Translations under genes and position numbers: made by a program
Origin: JAICLL01 sp035252155
GTDB lineage: Bacteria > Planctomycetota > Planctomycetia > Pirellulales > JAICIG01
Length of the DNA stretch: 5,400 nt
Reading direction: 5' to 3'
NCBI GenBank assembly: GCA_035252155.1
Contig: DATFDL010000095.1
Location: 1-5,400 of the forward strand
In this document: positions 1 to 5,400 of the stretch, one piece after another
Position numbering within the stretch: position 1 is the first letter of the stretch
How the letters are laid out: the number at the start of each line of letters is the position of its first letter
The notes under the pieces: model-generated
Seen by the model: the letters and a program-made list of their open reading frames with translations, nothing else
Database searches by the model: none
What the model was told of the DNA's origin: nothing

Positions 1-359
1 AACATCTCGCGCTCGACGTTGGCGACGTCCTGCCAGGCCGACTGCAAGACCTTTGCCGACAGCGATTCGGCCGAGGCGCTGCTGCCGATCGGCTCGTCGG
101 GGCCTTCGATCACATTCATCACTTCGCCCAGCGAGATCTCCTCGGGCGGCTTGACCAGTTGATAGCCGCCGGCCGCTCCGCGCGTGCTGTTCACCAGCCC
201 CGCGCCTTTGAGTTGCAGCAGAATCTGCACCAAGAACCGCGAGGGAACGCCGTGTTCGTCGGCGATCGAACGAATGCGCACCGGCTCGCCCGACCCATGA
301 CGCGCGGCCAACTCGAGCATGGCGATGCAAGCGTACTCGGTCTTGGCGGAAATTTTCAT
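1..359 (-). CDS. Rrf2-family (CymR/IscR-like) transcriptional regulator, 3' end outside window
   Basis: A DNA-binding regulator, probably of sulfur or cysteine metabolism. Translation from the ATG at 359-357 gives 119 complete residues with no stop before the left edge. It begins MKISAKTEYACIAMLELA, the classic Rrf2 N-terminus. A winged helix follows: the helix-turn-helix spans about residues 26-50 (RIRSIADEHGVPSRFLVQIL) and the wing motif RGAAGGYQL is at 60-68. ISLGEVMNVIEG at 75-86 is the usual start of the dimerisation region. Family members are about 130-160 residues, so perhaps 15-40 are missing. IscR binds a [2Fe-2S] cluster with three cysteines near residues 92-104. Here the only visible cysteine is residue 11, so a cluster is unlikely, and the layout is closer to CymR. 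The start codon overlaps the cysH stop codon as ATGA, and the upstream GAGAAAG is a weak, very close ribosome-binding candidate. Family assignment is firm; the cysteine-control role is inferred from the neighbour. Confidence 0.93.
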   Translation of the reverse strand, partial: MKISAKTEYACIAMLELAARHGSGEPVRIRSIADEHGVPSRFLVQILLQLKGAGLVNSTRGAAGGYQLVKPPEEISLGEVMNVIEGPDEPIGSSASAESLSAKVLQSAWQDVANVEREM

Positions 360-1165
360 TCTTTCTCATCGAGCGTGTGCAGGCCGCATTCGGTCTTGGC
401 CGTGCCGCTCCAACGCCCCGCGCGCTCGTCTTCGCCGAACATCACCGAGCGGGTGCAGGGCCAACAGCCGATGCTGGTGTAGCCCTGGTCGTGCAGCGGA
501 TTGTAGGGAATGTCGTGCTCGACGATCATCTTCCACACCTGCTGCTTGGTCCAATTGGCCAGGGGACTGACCTTCACCAGCCCGAATTTTTTGTCCCAGC
601 CGACGATGGGCGCCTTGGCACGGTCGGCACTTTGGTCGCGGCGGATGCCGCTCATCCAAGCGTCCATGCCCACCGCCGCTTGCTTGAGCACGGTGATCTT
701 GCGATCGAAGCAGCACTGGTCGGGATTCGTCTTATAGAGCGGGCCGCCGTGCAACGCCTCATACGCCTCGACCGAAAGTTCCGGCTGCTTCAATTCAACC
801 ACCAATCCGTAGCGCTGAGCGATGCGGTCGCGCAGCTCGAGCGTTTCCTTGAATTGATAGCCCGTGTCGAGATTGAAGACAGGCGTACGTGGCTCGATTT
901 CGGCCAGCCAATGCAGAATCAGGCACCCCTCGGGACCGAAGGCCGTCGCCATCGTCAGTTTTGGAAAATAATGCTCGACGGCCCACGCGATGATCTCCCG
1001 CGGTGAGGCCGTTTCGAGGCGTTGGCTCTGCTCGGCCAGCCAAGCCGGCTCGGGGGCTTTGGGCTTGGCCGCGGCGGCTTCCAGCGGGAACGGGGTATTG
1101 CGGCCTGCGGTCAACGAAAGGTTCGTCACGGGCTCGATACTAGCGGGCATGAGGTCAGCAAGCAT
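356..1165 (-). CDS. cysH: Assimilatory adenylylsulfate (APS) reductase, [4Fe-4S] CysH type
   Basis: Cytoplasmic enzyme of assimilatory sulfate reduction. It reduces APS (possibly also PAPS) to sulfite using thioredoxin or a similar donor. The 269-residue protein has the PAPS-reductase fold signatures: AFGPEG at 75-80 (nucleotide loop), LDTGYQF at 99-105, and GIRRDQSADR at 173-182. The cluster cysteines are CC at 151-152 and CWPC at 234-237, the CC...CxxC pattern of iron-sulfur APS reductases that is absent from E. coli-type PAPS reductases. The catalytic cysteine is C260 in ECGLH near the C-terminus. There is no fused thioredoxin domain. Residues 1-45 are a poorly conserved, Ala/Pro-rich extension. 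The ATG at 1165 was chosen because it lies 21 bases beyond a plausible promoter; the in-frame ATG at 1150 is an alternative. Neither has a clear Shine-Dalgarno. The stop overlaps the start of the following Rrf2 gene by four bases, indicating an operon. Confidence 0.95.
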   Translation of the reverse strand: MLADLMPASIEPVTNLSLTAGRNTPFPLEAAAAKPKAPEPAWLAEQSQRLETASPREIIAWAVEHYFPKLTMATAFGPEGCLILHWLAEIEPRTPVFNLDTGYQFKETLELRDRIAQRYGLVVELKQPELSVEAYEALHGGPLYKTNPDQCCFDRKITVLKQAAVGMDAWMSGIRRDQSADRAKAPIVGWDKKFGLVKVSPLANWTKQQVWKMIVEHDIPYNPLHDQGYTSIGCWPCTRSVMFGEDERAGRWSGTAKTECGLHTLDEKE

Positions 1166-1186
1166 GGACGGCAGGTCGGGTTTTGA

Positions 1187-1215
1187 ATGGTACTAATGTT
1201 GCTTATCAAAGTCAA
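1187..1215 (-). promoter_or_regulatory. Candidate sigma70-type promoter of the cysH-Rrf2 operon
   Basis: On the minus strand, TTGACT (1215-1210) is followed by a 17-base spacer and TACCAT (1192-1187). These match the -35 consensus at 5 of 6 positions and the -10 consensus at 4 of 6, with ideal spacing. Initiation about 7 bases downstream would leave a leader of roughly 15 bases before the cysH ATG at 1165. That is short and fits a leader without a Shine-Dalgarno. No experimental start site is known, and such matches also occur by chance. Confidence 0.5.
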
Positions 1216-1219
1216 CTAT
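1195..1219 (-). promoter_or_regulatory. Candidate Rrf2/IscR type-1-like operator overlapping the cysH promoter
   Basis: The 25-base minus-strand site has left half ATAGTTGACT and right half AAGCAACATT around a five-base centre. The IscR type-1 consensus, as I recall it, is ATASYYGACT, centre RWWWY, AGTCRRSTAT. The left half matches 10 of 10, the centre 3 of 5 and the right half 6 of 10, so 19 of 25 overall. The site covers the -35 box and most of the spacer, where a bound protein would block RNA polymerase. The operon it precedes encodes an Rrf2 protein, which supports autoregulation. The binding protein is inferred, not shown. Confidence 0.5.
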
Positions 1220-1346
1220 CCTCTATTAGGTATCGACCCGCCCCCGGCCGGTTCTTCAGGATGAAGCGATTTTTAGGCGCAAAGCCCGCTGGACGCTTTA
1301 AGTCGGGGGGCAAGAAGCGGCCGCCACCCAAGCGAGCTGTGAGAGA

Positions 1347-1365
1347 GACGGCCTGGAAGGCCGTC
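1347..1365. repeat. Hairpin 1 (GC-rich inverted repeat)
   Basis: GACGGCCTGGAAGGCCGTC forms a perfect 8-base-pair stem with a three-base loop (GGA). It lies in the gap between the giant gene and cysH. No T-tract follows on either strand, so it is not a standard intrinsic terminator, although a stem this stable could slow polymerase or protect a 3' end. Its arms resemble those of the next hairpin. Confidence 0.7.
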
Positions 1366-1374
1366 CTCCGAAGG

Positions 1375-1394
1375 GAACGGAATGAATTCCGTTC
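1375..1394. terminator. Hairpin 2, just after the giant gene's stop codon; possible transcript end or REP-like repeat
   Basis: GAACGGAATGAATTCCGTTC forms a perfect 9-base-pair inverted repeat around GA, or 8 pairs closing a TGAA tetraloop. It starts two bases past the TAG stop (1399-1397) of the giant gene. The stem is certain from the sequence. The terminator role is inferred from position only, because no run of T follows on the minus strand. With hairpin 1 it may instead be a dispersed intergenic repeat. Confidence 0.4.
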
Positions 1395-1396
1395 TA

Positions 1397-4300
1397 CTAT
1401 AAGGAAGTTAGCCGGTTGACCGTGCCGGGCGCCGGGGGCGGCGGCGAATTGCGGTACTCGTCGGTGTTGATCAGCTCGATCTGCACCTGAGCCTGCGATA
1501 CGCCCGAGGCGAGTTGCGCCACGTACTTCGCCGACTCGTCCGCCGTCGGCTGCCGGTTCAGGTACTGCTGGTAGAAGCCAGCCACCGTGTTGACGAAGTT
1601 TTCGTGGCTCAACTCAAAGCCGAGCACGACCTGGGCGCGGGTCATTGCGCCCGAATCGAGCTTGCCAGTCCAGTATTGCAGACCCTGCGTATCGGCCGGG
1701 CGGTTCAACAGCCGCTCGTAGAGCGCCTGCACCCAGCCGCTGTTGGTATTGCCGGCTTCGCCAAAGAACTCGGGCGAGCTGATCATGCCGGCCACCACAT
1801 TCTCCGGTCCCCCATCGCGGCGCCAGATGCTCATCCAGTACGCCACGCCCGAAGGCTCGGCGTTTCGCAGCAGGAACTGCTGATAATAACGGCTGATGAT
1901 CGGCGTCAACCGCTCGTCGCTTTCGAAGATGCCCTGCGCGATGATGCCGTACTGCTGGCCCTGCATGATCTGCCCGGTCCAGTATTGCAGACCGGCGTCG
2001 TCGGCCGCGCGGCCGAGCACCTGGTGGTAGAGCTTGTCGACAATGTTCGCCTGCGGCGAGATCAGCGTAACCGTGGCCGGGCTGCTGAGCGTTGTGCCGT
2101 TCTCGGCTTCGTAGCTGAACCGGTCGAGGCCGCGGAAGGCCGGACCGGGCGTATAGCTGAACGAGCCATCGGCATTGAGCGTCAGTGTGCCATAGAGCGG
2201 CTGATTGACCACGACCGCCTGCAACAAGTGCCCGTCGGGCGTGGTGTCGTTGGCCAACACGTTCGTGTCACCCGAGCCGGAGCTGGTGGCGCTATTGCTC
2301 AGCACAAACACGTCGGGCACGGCGATGGGCACGGCATCGAGCACCACGGTGAACGTTTGCGGCGCCGACTGCACGCCGTCGCTGCGCTGGAGCACGACGG
2401 TGATCTGGGCACTGCCCAGTTGGTTGGCGGCCGGCGTGAAGCTCAAGTTTCCGGTGGCGGCGTCAAGCGTCGGCGCCACGCTGAAGAGCGAGGGATTGGT
2501 GTCGCCGGTCACCGCGAACGACAGCGTGGCGCCGCTCGCGCCGCCGCTGCCGGCCGAGATGTTGGTGGCAAAGTGCGGGAACGTCTGCGGACCTGCATTC
2601 TCGCTGACCTGGGCCAGCGCGGCCACCGTAAAGCTGGGATTCTGCCCAGGCAGCGCCACGCTAATCGACACCGTGGCCGGCGCCGAGGTCTGGCCGCCCG
2701 ACGTGCTCACGGTGAACGTGAAGCTGTCGTTGGCGGTTTGATTCGCGTTGGGCACGTAGATCACGCGATTCTGTGGGTCGGTCACCGGCGTGTTCGCAGC
2801 GGTGATTGGTGCGCCGCGCGTCGTGCCGTCGCTGGTTTGATAGAGCGTGCCGGTGGCCGGCAGTGTGGCGATGGTGGCCGAGAGCGAGCCCGTTTGCCCG
2901 GCTGGCAGGGTGCCGCCCAGCGTGATGGAGACCTGAGTGTTTTCGGTGACCGAGACGCTTTGGGCGTTGGCCGTGGGCACCGCGCTGCCCACGGTGATGG
3001 AGAACTGCCGCTGGAACGTATTCACTCCGCCGTTGGCCGTGCCGCCGTTGTCGGTTACCGTGACGGTGATCGTGGCGGTGCCCACCGAGGCGGGCGTGTA
3101 GAACAATGTGCCGGTCGGGTTGGCGCTGGTGTAGCTGATCGTGGGGTTGGGCACCACGCTTGGGTTGCTGGAGGTAGCGGTGATGGTGAGCACCTGCGAC
3201 TCATTGAGTCCGGCGGTAATGCCGGTCAAGGGCACCGTCTGCTGCCCGGCGTTGGCGGCGACCTGCTGATTGCTGATCGGGTCGAGCGTCGGCGGGTCGT
3301 TGATACCGGTCACCGTGATGGAGGTGGTCTGCGGGTTCGAGGTGTTGTTGCCCGAGCCGCTGTTTTTGGCGGTGACCGTGAGGGTAGCGTTTCCGAAGAC
3401 GTCGGGATTCAGTGTGAAGGTGAGCGTGCCACTGGGGTCGATTGCCGGCGCCACGCTGAACAGGCCCTGTCCGGCGGCGTTGACCGTGACGGTGAACGTG
3501 ACGGTCTCTCCCGGCAGGCCGGGATTGATGCCAAAGGCGAAGTTGGGCACGCTAATGGTGCTGGCATTGCTGCCGCCCGGCGTGCCGCCGCTGGCCGCGA
3601 CGGTGTTGTCTTCGAGCGTGCTGTAGTTTTGCAACAGGCTGAACGACGGCGGTTGATTGGCGGTCGCCACATTCAGCGTGGCCGTAGCGGTGCCGGTGCT
3701 GTAGGCCGTCGCGCCGCCGGTGGCTCCCGGCGTCGACAAGTTCGCGTGGCTGCCCGCAGCGGCCCCGTCGGTTTGGTCCCAGGCATAGAAGGTCATCTGG
3801 ACCGTGCCGGTGAAATTTTGATTGGGCAGGAAGCGAACCAGCGCGCCGGCCGATGCTCCACTGGCGCCGGGCAGCAATAGCGCGCTGGCCGTCGACAGCG
3901 AGGTGGGGCTGATCGAGGTCCAACTGGCGCCGCCGTCGAGCGAATACTGCCACGTGCCGTTGCCCGAGCTGACGCTCGTGACCGCTATGCCTTCTTTCGC
4001 GCCGGCGTCGGCGTCGAGGTCGAGGAACGGCGGGTACGTGGTCGGCGCGACGTTCGCCGTTGGCCGTCCATCGTGGTAGACATCGTAAGTGTTCAGACTG
4101 CTGAGCATGTCGCCCACCAGACTGCCGGTGTTCGACTGCGCCGGCGTATTTTCTAAAACCGAAGCGAAGTGAGGCTGCCCGGTCGCAGGCGCCACGCCAT
4201 CGCTGGTCGGATAGAGCAACGGGGCCTGGTGCTGGGCGGTGAATGAGACTTGCACCGTCACTTGCGGGCTGGTTTGGTCGCCGCCGAGTCCGGCATTGCC

Positions 4301-5400
4301 TAGATCGTCGGCCTGGAAGGTGACGTTGGCTGCGCCGGCAAAGTTGGCCGTCGGCGTAAAGCTGAGCCCATCGAGGTCTTGATTCACCGTCGCCAGCGGC
4401 CCCTGCAGCGTAAGGGTGGCGGTGCCATTGCCCGACACACTGGCCAGGCCCGCCGTCGAGCCCAGCGTGAGCGTGCCTTGCGTCGGATCGGTGGCGATTG
4501 TTACCAACACCTGGCCGCGGGTGGGGCCGTTGCCTTCGTTGTCGTCGAAATCGGCCACGATCGGGTTCGTGCCGTTCTTGCTGCTGAATGTGAACGGCTG
4601 GCCCTCGAGGCCCAAGAACGGTCCGCCGGGCACGGTGATCGTCGGCGCGTCGTTCACCGCGTTGACCGTGACGGTGGCGACGCCCTGCGAATTGACGCTG
4701 TACTGGCTGAAGGGCGTGCTGCCGCCGGTGCCCAGGCCGTTGCCGTCGCTGCTGTCCAGATCGACCAGGTTACCGTGCGCGAGCGAAACGACCGAGTTGG
4801 TGTTGGGGTTGAGCGCGGAGGTTTGGTCCCAACCGACAAAGTTGATGGCCGGCGTTCCAAAGGCGGACGTATTGAAATCTTTGGCCGGATTAAAGCGCAC
4901 CAGGTCGCCCAAGTTCGGCGCGGTGCCGGTGCCGCCGTCGAGCAGCAGGGCGTTTCGCAAAGAAACCACCGGCGTGGCGGCCTCGGTGCCGTCGTCAATA
5001 AAGGTGGTGGTCGTGCCGCTATTGACCACTCCGATAAGCACATTCTCGGCGCCCGACGCCGTGCCGCGATAGACGCGGTAACCCAAAGCGCCGTTGACCG
5101 CGGCCCACGACAAGTCTTGTGTCAATTTGGTCGAAGTGGTCGTGCCGACGGCCTCGGTGCCGCCGGTCGTTTCTCCCAAAGCATTCACCGCCGTGACCAA
5201 GTAGTAATACGTGGTGTTGGCCGCCAGCGTGCCGCCGGTGGCGGCCGTGGCCGTGACCGAGGCGGGCGGTTGCAGATGCGCGGCCGCCTGCGTGGTGGTG
5301 GTCTCGTTGCCGTCATCGGCAAACGTGGTGGTGCCAGCCGGGACGTTGGCGATCAACACGTTTTCGCCGCCAGTCGCTGAGCCGCGATAGACCTTATACG
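1397..5400 (-). CDS. Giant secreted/surface repeat protein: FN3-like and Ig/cadherin-like modules with C-terminal DUF4214 repeats (5' end outside window)
   Basis: Open to the right edge, with 1333 visible residues ending at TAG (1399-1397). Residues here are numbered from the GTG codon at 5359; that codon is not a believable start, because the 13 preceding codons continue an FN3-like motif (YKVYRG). Modules in order: FN3-like end (to about 26); complete FN3-like unit (27-127); partial cadherin-like module (130-237, ALLLDG, LVRF, WDQT); Ig/cadherin-like (238-379); full cadherin-like module (381-570, WQYSLDGG, ALLL, LVRF, WDQT); five Ig-like modules (571-689, 690-792, 793-906, 907-1010, 1011-1101), the last with the VLAND and GTLTLNADGSFSYTP pattern of the Ig-like PF17963 class. 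DUF4214-like half-repeats follow (about 1105-1304), then tail PPPPAPGTVNRLTSL. By my reading there is no cysteine and only eight lysines in 1320 residues, fitting an exported protein. The likely role is adhesion, cell surface or matrix. The signal peptide would lie outside the window, and no LPXTG, RTX or PEP-CTERM motif is visible. Confidence 0.88.
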   Translation of the reverse strand, partial: YKVYRGSATGGENVLIANVPAGTTTFADDGNETTTTQAAAHLQPPASVTATAATGGTLAANTTYYYLVTAVNALGETTGGTEAVGTTTSTKLTQDLSWAAVNGALGYRVYRGTASGAENVLIGVVNSGTTTTFIDDGTEAATPVVSLRNALLLDGGTGTAPNLGDLVRFNPAKDFNTSAFGTPAINFVGWDQTSALNPNTNSVVSLAHGNLVDLDSSDGNGLGTGGSTPFSQYSVNSQGVATVTVNAVNDAPTITVPGGPFLGLEGQPFTFSSKNGTNPIVADFDDNEGNGPTRGQVLVTIATDPTQGTLTLGSTAGLASVSGNGTATLTLQGPLATVNQDLDGLSFTPTANFAGAANVTFQADDLGNAGLGGDQTSPQVTVQVSFTAQHQAPLLYPTSDGVAPATGQPHFASVLENTPAQSNTGSLVGDMLSSLNTYDVYHDGRPTANVAPTTYPPFLDLDADAGAKEGIAVTSVSSGNGTWQYSLDGGASWTSISPTSLSTASALLLPGASGASAGALVRFLPNQNFTGTVQMTFYAWDQTDGAAAGSHANLSTPGATGGATAYSTGTATATLNVATANQPPSFSLLQNYSTLEDNTVAASGGTPGGSNASTISVPNFAFGINPGLPGETVTFTVTVNAAGQGLFSVAPAIDPSGTLTFTLNPDVFGNATLTVTAKNSGSGNNTSNPQTTSITVTGINDPPTLDPISNQQVAANAGQQTVPLTGITAGLNESQVLTITATSSNPSVVPNPTISYTSANPTGTLFYTPASVGTATITVTVTDNGGTANGGVNTFQRQFSITVGSAVPTANAQSVSVTENTQVSITLGGTLPAGQTGSLSATIATLPATGTLYQTSDGTTRGAPITAANTPVTDPQNRVIYVPNANQTANDSFTFTVSTSGGQTSAPATVSISVALPGQNPSFTVAALAQVSENAGPQTFPHFATNISAGSGGASGATLSFAVTGDTNPSLFSVAPTLDAATGNLSFTPAANQLGSAQITVVLQRSDGVQSAPQTFTVVLDAVPIAVPDVFVLSNSATSSGSGDTNVLANDTTPDGHLLQAVVVNQPLYGTLTLNADGSFSYTPGPAFRGLDRFSYEAENGTTLSSPATVTLISPQANIVDKLYHQVLGRAADDAGLQYWTGQIMQGQQYGIIAQGIFESDERLTPIISRYYQQFLLRNAEPSGVAYWMSIWRRDGGPENVVAGMISSPEFFGEAGNTNSGWVQALYERLLNRPADTQGLQYWTGKLDSGAMTRAQVVLGFELSHENFVNTVAGFYQQYLNRQPTADESAKYVAQLASGVSQAQVQIELINTDEYRNSPPPPAPGTVNRLTSL
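1454..2050 (-). other. C-terminal DUF4214 block: four half-repeats arranged as two pairs
   Basis: Residues about 1104-1302 of the giant protein, predicted helical. The units begin near 1106 (IVDKLYHQVLGR), 1155 (ISRYYQQFLLRN), 1209 (WVQALYERLLNR) and 1258 (TVAGFYQQYLNR), so they are spaced 49, 54 and 49 residues. Units 1 and 3 share GLQYWTG (starting at 1123 and 1226, 103 residues apart). Units 2 and 4 share YYQQFLLR/FYQQYLNR. This suggests a two-unit block that was duplicated. DUF4214 is common at the C-termini of large bacterial extracellular proteins; its molecular role is not settled as far as I know. Arg and Lys are concentrated here (about 15 in 220 residues, against about 18 in the preceding 1100). 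Confidence 0.8.
4982..5398 (-). repeat. Tandem FN3-like coding repeat, 318-base period, running past the right edge
   Basis: The motif YKVYRGSATGGENVLIAN (coding bases 5398 downward) recurs 106 codons later as YRVYRGTASGAENVLIGV (from 5080 downward). Each copy continues through GTTT, F, DDG and E. Across 32 aligned residues, 22 are identical, with one extra Thr in the second copy. The DNA also stays similar: GCCGCGATAGAC occurs in both (plus strand, near 5062 and 5381). The second unit is complete and the first is cut by the window edge, so further copies may lie outside. Confidence 0.75.

Larger units (their letters stand above)
1166..1396. other. Intergenic region between the giant gene and cysH
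   Basis: 231 bases with no supportable gene. The end nearest the giant gene holds the two hairpins (1347-1394), and the end nearest cysH holds the promoter and operator candidates (1187-1219). Between them, about 1236-1340, I see only a weak five-pair AAAGC/GCTTT stem and no clear signal. The plus-strand frame crossing the region is Arg/Lys-rich, covers both hairpins and runs into the giant gene, so it was not called. Confidence 0.7.

Noticed and set aside
377..1006. Plus-strand open frame of 209 codons
   Set aside because: Antisense to cysH, whose catalytic and cluster motifs are unmistakable on the other strand.
1224..1233. Second operator-like half-site (ATACCTAATA on the minus strand)
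   Set aside because: It matches the type-1 half at about 7 of 10 positions but lacks the GAC core and has no partner half.
1183..1419. Plus-strand 78-codon frame in the intergenic region
   Set aside because: Its Lys/Arg-rich sequence is produced partly by the two hairpins, it runs into the 3' end of the giant gene, and it has no ribosome-binding site or family similarity.
1514..3880. Long plus-strand open frame of 788 codons
   Set aside because: It lies wholly antisense to the giant gene, is rich in Arg, Gly, His and Ala with no recognisable domain, and is the expected by-product of GC-rich third codon positions.
4540..4760. Asp-rich stretches (DFDDNEGNG, DLDSSDGNG) as RTX or EF-hand calcium sites
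   Set aside because: Neither matches the RTX nonapeptide nor a complete EF-hand loop; loop calcium binding is possible but not shown.
5357..5359. GTG as the start of the giant protein
   Set aside because: The frame stays open to the edge and the 13 upstream codons encode the start of an FN3-like motif that repeats 106 residues later, so the true start is outside the window.
4379..5380. Plus-strand open frame of 333 codons
   Set aside because: Antisense to the FN3 and cadherin-like coding region, Arg/Gly-rich low-complexity composition and no family motif.

Overview
The window is GC-rich and all three supported genes lie on the minus strand. In transcription order (right to left) they are the 3' part of a very large repeat-domain surface or secreted protein, an intergenic region of 231 bases, a cysH-type adenylylsulfate (APS) reductase, and an Rrf2-family transcriptional regulator whose end runs off the left edge. 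The giant protein's tandem Ig/cadherin-like and FN3 modules, its C-terminal DUF4214 units, and the weak or absent Shine-Dalgarno sequences suggest a planctomycete (Pirellulales-like). This is inferred from protein style only; no 16S or marker gene is present.

Region 1397-5400 is one open reading frame of 1333 visible codons that enters from beyond the right edge. It reads as an extracellular protein: two FN3-like units, about seven Ig/cadherin-like modules, then four helical DUF4214-type half-repeats and a Pro-rich tail. I find no cysteine in it, and lysine is very scarce. The first cadherin-like module appears to lack its N-terminal half, which is replaced by the FN3 units.

Region 1166-1396 is non-coding. 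Next to the giant gene's stop codon it holds two strong hairpins that share an outer stem pattern but have different, still-paired inner arms. Near cysH it holds a sigma70-like promoter (TTGACT, 17 bases, TACCAT). Overlapping that promoter is a sequence closely resembling the IscR/Rrf2 type-1 operator.

Region 1-1165 is a two-gene sulfur-assimilation unit. cysH and the Rrf2 gene overlap by four bases (ATGA), so translation is probably coupled. The regulator has none of the IscR cluster cysteines in the visible part and resembles CymR, the cysteine-metabolism repressor of Firmicutes. The simplest model is that it controls its own operon, and so sulfite supply for cysteine synthesis, through the operator in front of cysH. 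I see no phage, transposon, CRISPR, tRNA or rRNA, and no clearly new multi-gene system.
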